Below are positions 38,101-49,141 of a stretch of 60,000 bases of DNA, one piece after another. Made by a program: the position numbers and the translations under genes. A model generated the notes under the pieces. It was not told where the DNA came from. It worked only from the letters and a program-made list of their open reading frames with translations, and did not search any database. Within the stretch, counting starts at the first letter, position 1, and each line of letters starts with the position of its first letter. Source of the DNA: Polytrichum commune (lineage: Eukaryota; Streptophyta; Polytrichopsida; Polytrichales; Polytrichaceae); contig OX485808.1 in NCBI GenBank assembly GCA_950295325.1, positions 35,734,527 to 35,794,526 on the forward strand. The letters are read 5' to 3'.

Positions 38101-41044
38101 GATTCAATATTGGTATTGAAGGATGTGATATCACCCAGGTCGGATGTTTTATACCCTTACACATACCCTAATTCACACCCTGGTTGAACCTACATACCCA
38201 CACAACATTGGTATAGATACAACCAATCTGTAACCTTTTGTTTATTCTTGCTGCATCTAGCCACCTCTGTTGCACGTACCAATTTGGCAACTTATGCAGG
38301 TATGCAACAGCTTGTGCAAGATCAGATGGTTTACTACTACTTTGTGGTGGAAGAGATGCAACCAGTGTGGTATGTTATCCGAATCTGCACAAGGCTGCAC
38401 ATTTTAATATGTGATGTGGTGTGAAAGTGTGATGATAGAATTCTGGTGCGTATTCAGTGGCAAGTAGTCCAGTCACACAAGCTAATACCCAATCATGACC
38501 TAAATTGTGGGTGTCAAATATATGAGTGAATATCCGATGTAATAGCACAGAAGAGGCCATTGTATTTCTTTTTGAGTTGCTATCGTATCTGGACAATTCA
38601 GTATGACATTGATGAAATCTGATTGTTGTCAGAGTGTGTATTTGTCTTGATAAATTGGTACATCTTACTATTTGTATGTGTTTGTGCAGCCACTTGACAG
38701 TGCGTATGGGCTTGCAAAGCACCGGGATGGAAGGTGGGAGTGGGCAGTGGCACCTGGAATATCTCCCTCTCCACGATACCAGCATGCTGCTGTAAGCCTT
38801 GTTGCCTTCAGTAGCATAAAAAAAGATATAAAAATATATAGGATTCTTGTGATCACCTTGGAACTGTAGGTGAGGAGGTTGGAATTTCTAGGGCATTCAC
38901 TTTTGGTTCAAAAAGATGCATCTTTGTTTGGTTTTGCAGGTTTTTGTAAATGCACGACTACATGTATCAGGGGGAGCCCTTGGTGGTGGTCGGATGGTTG
39001 AAGATGCTTCTAGTGTGGCAGGTTGGTTTTCCAAGGCTATCAAGTTTCCTTCTTTTGATTTTGGGATAGGTCAAGAACGAAAATGTGCACCTATTGACTT
39101 ATCTCAAAACAATATAGTGCACCTATACCTGACACCTTGGTGAGTTTGGATACTTTGAGTGATCTGATTTACGGGCCAATTATCTCTTTGGATTAGACTT
39201 TCAAGGTAGATTCGGATGTCATGCGACTCAAACAATATGAATCAAACGTTAAAGTGGTTGTACCTCCGTCATCTTACAGAATTTCTAAAACCCTTCGCGA
39301 TCATAGAGGGGCATCCCATTGTGCCACCCATCTTGGTCATGCCCGACGTTTTTGTATTGAATAAGTGCTTCTTCGATAAACTATTATGAACTGACGGAAA
39401 ACATCATGATTTCGAGAATGTGGGACCACAAGTGACATGCCGCACTTGCTTCCAATGCCTTATGTACAGGTTCATCGAAGTGTAAAAATGGCAAATCCAT
39501 GGGCCTACCTATGTTGGAGCCTCCACTCACTTATTTATGTCACAATGGACTTGCCGTGTGTGTACATAGTTCATGATATGCCTCCACTTGGTTTTTCCTT
39601 TTATGGGAACCATGTGACATATGCGTCATGTGCACCATACCATTAGGTGTCCTCAAGAGGTCACAAACCAAAATAGGTGCACCTACCTTAGACCTGAGTA
39701 CTCGTTGTTGCATCTAAGAATCCCACCAGATAGATATGATACAATTTGGTGTTTTGTGGAGGGGTGCAGTACTGGACACAGCTGCTGGGGTGTGGTGTGA
39801 TAGGAAGGGGGTGGTGACCAGTCCACGGATAGGAAGGTTCAGCAACGATGCAGCAGGTGGTGAGGCAGCAAATGAACTCACAAGGCGATGTCGGCATGCT
39901 GCTGCAGCCGTAGGTGATCTTATTTTTGTGTATGGTGGGCTCAGGGGAGGTGAGGTTCAACGCCATTCACCACATGTGTGTGCATACATTCTTGGATGAA
40001 ATTCTTTTGTTGTATTATGCTTAATGGTCTCCTGGGGGAAGATGCTGCATTACTTCTGTAACTATATGTTGGGGCTTGCCCTTAAGGCTGGTAAATGATT
40101 TCACTTCAGTGCAAAAACTATCTTGAACTTGAGCTGTCTTCAAGGTAAGAGTAGGTTCTCTTTTACTACATGATTATAGTCTTGAGAGCATACCTATTAG
40201 GGAAGAATCTTGTATTTGTACCTGTTTCATCACTAATCTAGTACTAGGTAAGCTATTTATGAGAAATGCGTTATTTTATGGGTCACTGGAGCCCTTACAT
40301 AACATAATATAATCTCTATAACTTGACTTTCATTCATCTATTTTAAAATGTTTTTTTTTCTTTCTCTTCTGGATTGATTGTTCAGAGTAGGTATTGCACG
40401 TGAACTATTTCCTGAACAATATGTAATAAGGAAATAAAATCAGGAAGTGCATTATCATGGGTTGGTCTAGCTTTATTTAGTCTAATTGAGGGGTCGTTCT
40501 GTGGAAATATGCAGAGGAGTTGGATAGAAGTATGTCTCTATGTGTTACCTCTCTGATTGTTTTCTGAACGATGGTTTCAATTGGGTATTGCAAGTGAATT
40601 CTTTTCAAAACAGAAAGAAATAGAGGAATACAATCAGAGAAGTTTATATCATGGGTTGGTCTAGCTATATGTCGTCTATTTGATGGGTTGTTCTATGTAA
40701 ATATGTAGAGGAGTTTAATAGAATTTAAAACGATTTTATGTGTTGTCTCTCTGATTTTTTCTATGTATTATGGGAGCAGGAGTTTTGCTGGATGATCTAT
40801 TGGTAGCCGAAGATTTGTCAGCAGCTGAAACTACATCAGCCACTTTACACACTGCTTTATCAGAATCATCATCATCGCCAGCTTCACCATCACATGGTAG
40901 CAAACCTCAGGAGGCACAGGAATCTTCAGATGTGTCAGGAGCCGATGGGGCTTCTGTGGTGATGGCCAGTCCAGTCGCTGCTCCTGTAAATGGTGACATA
41001 TCTATGGACATCAGCACTGAAAACGCTTTATCTCATGGACATCG
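35115..41044 (+). other. BSL: BSL copy B exons 1-11 (N-terminus, Kelch domain, start of linker)
   Basis: Exon limits read from protein continuity and GT/AG borders: 35115-35589, 36230-36290, 36698-36776, 36908-36987, 37364-37458, 37544-37643, 38300-38369, 38690-38791, 38940-39021, 39770-39949, 40780-41044. Kelch signatures are visible in each block: [12 protein letters not shown] and LILFGG (exon 1), [12 protein letters not shown] (exon 3), [16 protein letters not shown] (exon 5), [10 protein letters not shown] (exon 7), [10 protein letters not shown] (exon 8), [16 protein letters not shown] (exon 9), [12 protein letters not shown] and VYGGLRG (exon 10). Exon 11 holds [11 protein letters not shown] and the start of the linker. 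Phases agree at every junction (for example a split Arg codon between exons 1 and 2). Confidence 0.9.
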
Positions 41045-44000
41045 GTATGTTGCCAATTGTGATTTTTCATTTAAGTGTTCCTCGTGTCTTATAAATGTGA
41101 GTTAGGTATGCCAGCTCCAATATTGGAGCATTATATGTAACCATACAGTTGAGCAAATGGTTTCGTCTTTGCATTTGTACTAGTGGGAAAGGATTTCAAG
41201 TGGGATGATAGAGCAATTACAAAGTTTCTCAAAGAGGGACCCTTTCTATTAAGAGCTCGTTACAGTGTATTGTGCTGGAGCCTAATATTGAAAGTTGGAT
41301 GAAAAGCTTGGGCCTCCTCTTTCAATCCAAAAGATTCAGCAGATGTTAGACCCAAGCGACCCATCACCCTCACATGCTAAAAGAGTGGATCCTGGCTGTA
41401 GACAAACGGCTAGAAAAGGTGAGTCTTAGCCAACTCACCTGGAGTTTGATTCGGTGACTTTACGGATTACTCTAATGTGATGAGTGTGTTGTTTGTTTTA
41501 TTTTGCAGGAGTGACAGAAGAGGAATGGAATCACTTGTGGAAGCTTCTGCAGCTGAGGCTGAAGCAATTAGTGCCGCTCTGGCTGCTGCTGAAGCAAAAT
41601 CTCGTAAGCAAAATGGGGAGATTGATAAACAAGGTCCTGGGGCTGAAGCCACTCAAAATGGAAAGCCACCTTCATCACCCACGTCAGCTCTTATTGCTTT
41701 GAATAGAGCATCCAATACCAATGGATCAATCGGTCATACACCTCCAACAGGTGTCAGGCTGCATCACAGAGCAGTAAGCAGCATCTGCTTGAACCCTGAG
41801 ATTTTGGAGTTTTGGAATAGTAGATGACCTAAAATGAAAGTTGTTCCATGCGCAACTGTTGTTTCACCAAAATAAAAGTTGTTACAATTCACTTAAAGAT
41901 CACATCCTTACGGTTGAAAGTTCAAATATGCATTTGGTAATGTCAAAAAACTATTTGTAAGGTGTTGATTGCAAATTTTTATAACAATTCATAGGAAGGT
42001 ATCATTCAATGAAGTTCTATTCCAAGGCTCACAACTAACTTATTTACAACATAATTTGAAAGATAGAAAAAAGGACAATCATATGTGGAAACATAACATT
42101 ACTCAGCACCCACCGTTTGTTCAGTGGGCCCTTGGAATATAACAGTCGGATGCTTGGAAAAGCTAAGCAGGTGACTCAGCTTTCCGAGCATCCAACTGTT
42201 ATATTCCAAGGGCCTACTGAACCAACAGTAGGTGCTGAGTAATGTTATGATAGCATTTAAAAACCTAGATATTTTATAGAATTGTACGTTGCATTCCTTC
42301 ACGTTTTGACCCTAATTTCAACTTATTCCTTCAATTGGAGAATCTCATTAGAGATATTCCAATTAAGGGGTACTTTTGCAAGAAATGTCTGAACATGAAA
42401 TAATGAACAATGAATTTCATTTTTCTTTTCTCCAAAGCCCCGTCAGAGCCACATCGTTAGTCGCACATTTTTAGCAATCAATATTTATGTAATGATTTGT
42501 TTTTGTGGGTTGGTTGCAGGTTGTTGTGGCTGCAGAGTCTGGGGGTGCGCTTGGTGGACTAGTGAGACAACTCTCAATCGACCAATTTGAAAATGAGGGA
42601 CGTCGTGTGAGTTATGGAACACCTGATAATGCCTCTTATGCAAGGCGGCTGCTGGATCGTCAAATGTCTATAAGTGGTGTGCAGAAGAAGGTATCTTATA
42701 GTGCTTTCTTTAGTTGTTTGTCATTTCTTTCTTAGAAATGATTTAGAACACATTAGAGTTATCCTCTAACTCAAGAAGACTTCTTGTTGGGAGTTGGTTA
42801 CTTTGCATACAACACCTTCCATTTTTGGTAAGTTTTCTGTGCATGCTTGGAGATACCATGGAGGTTTGAATGAAGAATGTTGTATATTGGTTCATTAAGG
42901 GTCAAAACCATTTTTGCATGGCAGGAGGTGCTAAAATGAGTTTTGCCCTCCATTATGTGTAATAGGTTGCTCTCTTTCAAATTTAATCACTACCTCCAAG
43001 CATGCACTACATGTGGAAAGAAAATTATTGATATTGTATGCAAAATAACCATTGGAAATTTTTAGGGGATTAACTCCTGACAAAAACTCCCATTGAGTTA
43101 AAGGATAATAACTCTCTGGAGGTTGTCTTCAATCTACCTCTTTTCTTGGTTCTGTCTGTTAAGTTCGACTAATATGTACAAGTTTGTTGGTCTAGTTCCT
43201 ACATTAATTCCCTTTTTGTAGGTCCTATCATACTTGCTCAAACCACGAGGATGGAAGCCACCGGTGAAAAGACAGTTTTTTATGGATTGCAATGAAATAG
43301 CTGATCTTTGCAACACAGCTGAGCGCTTGTTTGCTCAAGAACCGAGTGTTCTACAAATAAGAGCACCTGTTAAGATATTTGGTGACCTTCATGGACAATT
43401 TGGGGATCTCATGCGTCTCTTTGATGAGTATGGGTCACCATCAACAGCAGGGGATATCACGTATGTTCCTACATCTCATAGTACTTTGATGGGTATTGCA
43501 TTTAAATTGTGGGCTTTTGGACTTAGAGGGACTTTGTATGACTGAAACCCTTGGAAGGCAAGCCAATATTTTGAGTTCTGAGAGAGATACCTCTCAGTTT
43601 GAACCAGATAAATGGAATAATATTCCAACTTATTATTGTCAACATCAAGCAATCGACATGGGGTAATTGTTATGTGGTCTGTTATGATAAGCAGTTTCTT
43701 GTGGTTCTTTTGTTGCTAGGTATATTGACTACCTATTTTTGGGAGATTATGTTGATAGAGGGCAACACAGCTTAGAAACAATCACACTCCTCCTGGCTTT
43801 AAAGGTGAGATATTGTGATGTTATTTACCTCTTCTGTGTGTTTGAATGGCCTGCAAGGATGTTAGCTTCAATGAATGTTGAACGGTTGCATCTCAGAATC
43901 CTTGCTAATGAATAATATGGACGCAGTGAGAATTGGTGGGAATTTTCATTTGTTCATTATTTTGACTAGAGAGACCTACTAGAACTTGTGGACCTTTAAG

Positions 44001-47000
44001 TGCATATTCAATGTATTCTGTTAATATATAAGTTGGGAAATGATGTTTGTTCCCTCAGTCCCTGAATCTTTTATATTTTCTTGGCAGATTGAGTATCCCA
44101 CAAATGTTCACCTGATACGCGGCAATCATGAAGCTGCAGACATCAATGCTCTTTTTGGCTTCCGCATTGAGTGCATCGAGCGAATGGTGAGTATTTTTAC
44201 ATGTCATTGAAATTCTCCAAGAAGCAACAAGTTACAACACGTTTGATTACTTTGTCGAGTTACCTCCTTGTTAACAAATGTGCCATAGGTTACTTTATTC
44301 ATTAAAAGGAAAGTTTCCAATTGTGGAACATGTTGAAAGCATGATTCTTTGAGGAACGTCAAGCTCTCATATTTTTCTTTTCTTTTGGGTCTGCTTTGTG
44401 TAGGGGGAACGTGATGGCATATGGGCATGGCAACGAATCAATCAGCTATTTAACTGGTTACCACTGGCAGCTCTGATAGAGAAGAAGATCATATGTATGC
44501 ATGGTGGTATTGGGCGGTCTATCAATCATGTTCATCAAATTGAAGCCTTGCAACGCCCTATCACTATGGAGGCCGGTTCTGTTGTGCTAATGGATCTTCT
44601 CTGGTAAATGTTTTAAATTTAAAATTAAAATTAATTAATTTTTTTTTATCAAAGCGTTGTGTTTCTAGAAACTGGCATTTAAGTAAAGATGGACAAAAGA
44701 TTTGCTCAAAAATAACAGTGCGTACCAGGGTGTTGTGGACTGTCAAAACATACACATTGAAAAAAAAATCATCAGGGGACAAAACTGATAGCATTTGATG
44801 TAAACTCTGACAACATATACTTTGGATCAATGTGGTCAAACAACAACTTGAAATGTGTATTTTTCACAAATAACACAAGTTTATATGCGGTAAAACCATA
44901 TTTACAACAAGAGAAGCACTCCACATCTAAGGGCTAGTTTCTACCATTTTATATCATATGATCTGCCAAAAGAACTACATGTATACAATTTCTTAAACTC
45001 TAAAATTCGTACATATGCTAGGTTTACTTGAAACCTTGTTCTACCATCTCAGGAAGAAATGAGTGTATAGACTTTCTTGTTTCTTGGACCTCTGATGTTC
45101 AGATTCCGAACTTTTGTATGGTCAGTATTGGTTGCACTTCTCTGAATTGAAAGGGCTCTTGGGCAGGTCTGATCCAACAGAAAATGACAGCGTAGAGGGT
45201 CTACGACCAAATGCTCGAGGCCCAGGCTTGGTTACCTTTGGGGTAAGTACAGTGCACAAGCCTTTCACTATGATTCAACTAGATGTGTTCATATAAATGT
45301 TCCTCCAATTTGTTGATTTAAAGCTTAGTACATTAGAGTTATCCTTTAACTCAGTGGGAACTATGTCGTGAATTGGTCCCCTATGATTTTCCATTGGTTG
45401 TTTGCTATACAATATCAATGATCTCTTTCCAGTTGTGGTGCATGCTTGGAGGTAGTGGTTGAATTTGAATGAAGAGCAACCTAATCGGTCCATTGAGGGC
45501 TAAACTCGTTTTAGCACCTTTTGGCATGCCAAAATGAGTGTGACCCTCAATGAACCAATATAGAATGTTCTTTGTTCAAACCTTCAAACTACCTCCAAGC
45601 ATGCACCAAAAGAATACTGAACATGGAAGGTGTTGTATGCAAGACAACCAACTCCCGATCAAATGTCATGTTGAGTTAGAGGATAACTCCATTACATTCT
45701 GTAGTCTTTTTATTTTTATTATTGTTTTATTAGTTGTGTTTTAAAACAAAGCACAGTTCACAAAATGTTGTTTGTCATTTTCAGCCAGACCGAGTCATGG
45801 AGTTTTGCAAGAATAACGATCTGCAGCTTATTGTAAGAGCCCATGAGTGTGTGATGGATGGATTTGAGCGTTTTGCCCAAGGTCACCTGATCACTTTGTT
45901 CTCTGCCACAAATTACTGTGGTGCGTTTTTTTTAATCTCAATTACCTCTTTGCTTTGTTCCAACATTGTTCTTTCTGCACTAATAACAAGCTGTTTAATT
46001 TCTGTCTAGTTGTTTGAAGATGAGCCTTTTCTCAGGGTAGAAGCTTCTGTTGGAATTTGGCAGGGACTGCAAACAACGCAGGAGCAATTCTAGTCCTGGG
46101 TAGGGATTTAGTGGTTGTTCCCAAACTTATTCACCCCCTCCCACCTGCTCTCACCTCTCCTGAGTCATCACCTGAGCGACACCTTGAAGATACGTGGATG
46201 CAGGTACTTTGATCCTGGACTTTCCATGCAGTAATTTCACGCATGAACCTTAAAGGACCAGGGTGTTATATGGGATATGTGAGGATTTAACAAACCACCA
46301 ACAAGTATTGAAACAGTATTTTATTTGGTGCATGATATTGAATCCATATTTAGCACAACCTATTTAAAAGAGGAATAGAAATGAAGTCGCATGTGGTAAC
46401 AGTGACTAGATATACGTGGTACTTATTTTAGTCTAGGTCATCTAGACAATCTCAAATCTACCTATAATTTATTGTACCTGTGTGTAGGCTCTGATTGGAA
46501 TGATACATTAGAAAAATGTACTCATGTTAGAAAAATGTACTCATGTTAGACACTTGTAGGTGAAAACATCAAGAAATAATCTCAAACCCCTCCATATGAC
46601 ACCTTGAGGCCCATAATGGGCCTATCAGACTTGAGTGTGTAGACTGCAGTTGTTTAGTGTTGTAGGGTTTGTCAATATATCAAAATATTCAGAAACAGGG
46701 TACACCCGTTTATGGTATTTAGTGTCACGTACCCTATTTGCAAAGGGCCTAAACTAGATGCCAAGAGGTCTCAAAACTGTCATGCCTGCTAATTGCCTAT
46801 ACGATTCCAGTTTTCAACACAAGTAACTTCTCTAAGTGAAAAAATATCTACATTATTACATTTAGAGTAGCACATTGGGATATGTTAGATGATAGTCTTA
46901 CGTTCTAGTATGCAAAGGGAAGATATTTTTTGTGTACTAATGGCAAGTGTCATGTGTTTACATTTTAGTGTGCACGAAGAAGATATTCTTGAGCATACTA

Positions 47001-47409
47001 ATGGCAAGTTTCATTTGTGTACACTTTGGTCAACTTGTAGACCGTTGTGTAACATAGGCATGCACCTCATAACACTTTTGACATGCTCATGCCAAGATAT
47101 TAGTAAGCACACTTGAATGCTAAGTGTCATGAGGTAACAATTATGGTGAAGTTATTAATCATCAATGTAACCTAGCATATGCCTCAAAATAGGGTAAGGG
47201 ACACTATTATGCATGTGACACTAAATACCATAAATGGTGTAGTTCTGCTCACCAATATGAATTTGATCAACCTTGGGAGACCAACTAATTTTTTTGTTGT
47301 TGTCTGCCAATTTATGTCTTTTCAGGAATTAAATGTGCAAAGGCCTCCTACACCCACACGAGGACGACCGCAACCTGCAAACGATCGTGGCTCCTTAGCG
47401 TGGATATGA
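35115..47409 (+). CDS. BSL: BSL2/BSL3-type Kelch-repeat Ser/Thr protein phosphatase, full length (copy B)
   Basis: Twenty-one exons joined by GT..AG introns give 3084 nt, an open frame of 1027 residues, against roughly 1000-1020 for Arabidopsis BSL2/BSL3. Order of parts: Q/E-rich and EA-repeat N-terminus (1-60), Kelch beta-propeller (about 100-445), linker rich in Ala/Ser (446-675), PPP-family phosphatase (676-985), C-terminal tail ending in [16 protein letters not shown]. Metal and catalytic motifs are all present: GDLHG 729-733, GDYVDRG 763-769, RGNHE 794-798, HGG 849-851, RAHE 926-929. In flowering plants this family dephosphorylates BIN2-type GSK3 kinases in brassinosteroid signalling and acts in asymmetric division; that role here is inferred from homology. 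Linker text ([22 protein letters not shown]) assigns it to the BSL2/3 rather than BSL1/BSU1 branch. The start is the first ATG continuous with Kelch coding, but in-frame-like ATGs lie upstream in a minisatellite. Confidence 0.93.
35155..35280 (+). repeat. CAG/GAG and GAGGCT codon repeats in BSL exon 1
   Basis: The coding sequence here is low-complexity: nine consecutive Gln codons, a Q/E-rich stretch, then an alternating Glu-Ala run encoded by a GAGGCT hexanucleotide (35229-35280). Copy A has a shorter Q-rich text without the EA run. The segment is N-terminal to the Kelch propeller and is probably disordered. Confidence 0.85.
42092..42249. mobile_element. 158-bp fold-back MITE in BSL intron 12
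   Basis: Two arms of ~70 nt are near-perfect inverted copies (CATAACATTACTCAGCACC and its inverse; TTGGAATATAACAGT and its inverse) around a short loop at about 42162-42176. Its transcript within the pre-mRNA would form a long hairpin. Confidence 0.85.
42755..43114. mobile_element. intronic fold-back MITE family, copy 1 (BSL intron 13)
   Basis: About 360 bp with ends AGAGTTATCCTCTAACTCA and the inverse-like TGAGTTAAAGGATAATAACT. Internal landmarks GGAGTTGGTTACTTTGCATA and GCATGCTTGGAG recur in the copies at 45.3 and 51.1 kb. Confidence 0.8.
45335..45690. mobile_element. intronic fold-back MITE family, copy 2 (BSL intron 18)
   Basis: 356 bp, ends AGAGTTATCCTTTAACTCA and TGAGTTAGAGGATAACTCC. 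Interior arms are also inverted (GCATGCTTGGAGGTAGT against ACTACCTCCAAGCATGC), so the whole element can fold on itself. Confidence 0.85.
46702..47243. mobile_element. MITE family X copy in BSL intron 20
   Basis: Inverted relative to the copy at 8.7 kb; ends ACACCCGTTTATGGTATTTA and ACTAAATACCATAAATGGTG. Contains the same tandem ~70-bp units (ACTAATGGCAAGTGTCATG). It makes up about half of the last intron of BSL. Confidence 0.8.
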
Positions 47410-49141
47410 TAGTTAGCACCATCTCATCTGCACATTCCTGTGTGCCTGTTGCATATGTTATTAGTTTAGTAGCTTTTGTAAAGTATACTTGTTAAATCCT
47501 TTAGACTGCCCACATCCGCCCTTTTTTTGGTGAAGGTGTTGATGAACAGTCAAAGGTTGTGTAAGTATTTGGAAAAAGATCCGCAAGGAGAGACTGGTTG
47601 TGAATATGAGGCCAGTTGAGCAACTCAACATTGACAAGGCTTGAAATGTCACTCCCTTTTAGAAGAATATTCAAGACATGACTCTCATGTCCTGGTGTTT
47701 TTTTGTCATCGAGCAATACTCTCACTGTTCCACCAAGCTGGAATTTTTGTGCTAATTGTTCTTAGTTCTGTGATTTTATGTGTGATAGTTGTTCATTTGA
47801 TAGCCATGCTCACCATGTCTACTATGTGCTCCTCCGTGTTCAAGCTTGTTTATTGTTCCGCTTTCTTCTAAATGGCGGGAAAAGCTTGATGCAGGCAGAA
47901 ACAGGCATTTAGTTATTGAAAAAATCATCTTCTGCTAAAGGTAATCTGAGGTGGCAGCAGCCTTGTCCCATATCACCACACTTGAATGGCAACAACAATG
48001 ATAAGGATATTTCTTTGCAAGATAAATTATATTGTCTTATCTGTGACTGCACATGAACACAGACTACGCTTCAGTTTTGTTTCAGATTTATGCACCCAGA
48101 ATTGGGCCACTGTTTTGAGCTAAATCTGACTAATAAACTTATCTCTCTACATTGAAATATGCCCTTCAATTGCAGATATGCACAATCATCACTATACATA
48201 TCCATTTCCTGTGGTCACCCTTCCCTTGAGCAGGGAATCCTGGAGTTCATTCAAAGCCTTCGGAGCTGGTTAAACCTAAGTGAATTATCTCTTGGTGGAC
48301 TGACTTTCAACTCCGATGTATTCAAATTTCATACAAACTCCTAATGTTTTCTGTCCTTATCATGTGTATGCAATCTGTTGGGATGCTGCCCGCCAATCCA
48401 ATGCCCATACTTGGGCGTCACATCTGATCTGCTACCTACCTGTACAGTGTGTACCTATGATCAGAACAGAACTTATTGTTGCTGTTTTGGGTGGAACTTA
48501 ACTTATAAAATAGTATCTGCGATCCCACAGTTGAAATCCACCTGTCCAGACTCTATGAGTGACATGTATGTAGAACGCTCTCCCAGAATCTTGTTGCAAG
48601 ATGCCAAAAATATTCTCTTCATACCGAAGGAAAGTATGAAGAAAGTCTCCGAATCACAATCTTGTACCACTCAACTTAACCCTACTATTTATGCAGCAGG
48701 TGGACTCATATTACAATTCTTGAGCACAAAATTCTCCCATCCAAGTTAAGTTAACCCACACCTGGAGGAGGCAACAGCGAGCGGCAGTTGCTTGGTGTCG
48801 TGATTTCGGTTTACCTGTTAGCTAGCATGCAATGCAATGCCGGCACTCAGCTCCTCCGAGAGTGGAGCTCCGGAAGCCAAGAAAAAAATGTAGGGTTACA
48901 GACAGAAATCTCAGGCAGACAGAAACCTCAGGTATACAGAGGAGGTTGACCGCACACGGAGGAGGGTAGAGTTGTGCCGAATTTCGAGTCCTTGTTGTTG
49001 TCGGTGTTGTTGTTGTTGTTGCAAGGACTATAAGAAAAGAAAAGAAGAGAAGAGAGCAGAGGATTGATTGGTGATGATGTAAGTTATGGTTTATTGTGGG
49101 TTTGGGGGAATTTTTCACAAGAAATAAAGGCCATATCTATT
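47410..49141 (+). other. BSL 3' flank / FolD 5' flank
   Basis: The 1.73-kb spacer between two genes on the same strand should contain the BSL 3' UTR and the FolD promoter. An AATAAA at about 48128 is a possible poly(A) signal. A purine-rich run at 49030-49062 directly upstream of FolD resembles a plant 5' UTR. Neither boundary can be fixed without transcripts. Confidence 0.35.

Larger units (their letters stand above)
41509..47409 (+). other. BSL: BSL copy B exons 12-21 (linker and phosphatase domain)
   Basis: Exons: 41509-41773, 42520-42690, 43222-43460, 43720-43804, 44088-44186, 44404-44603, 45167-45242, 45785-45920, 46064-46203, 47326-47409. Exon 14 carries [16 protein letters not shown], the entry to the phosphatase, and [10 protein letters not shown]. 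Exon 15 has GDYVDRG, exon 16 [15 protein letters not shown], exon 17 [15 protein letters not shown], exon 19 [14 protein letters not shown], exon 20 [19 protein letters not shown]. The stop codon is TGA at 47407-47409. Introns are 260-1120 bp; introns 12, 13, 18 and 20 contain MITEs. Confidence 0.9.
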
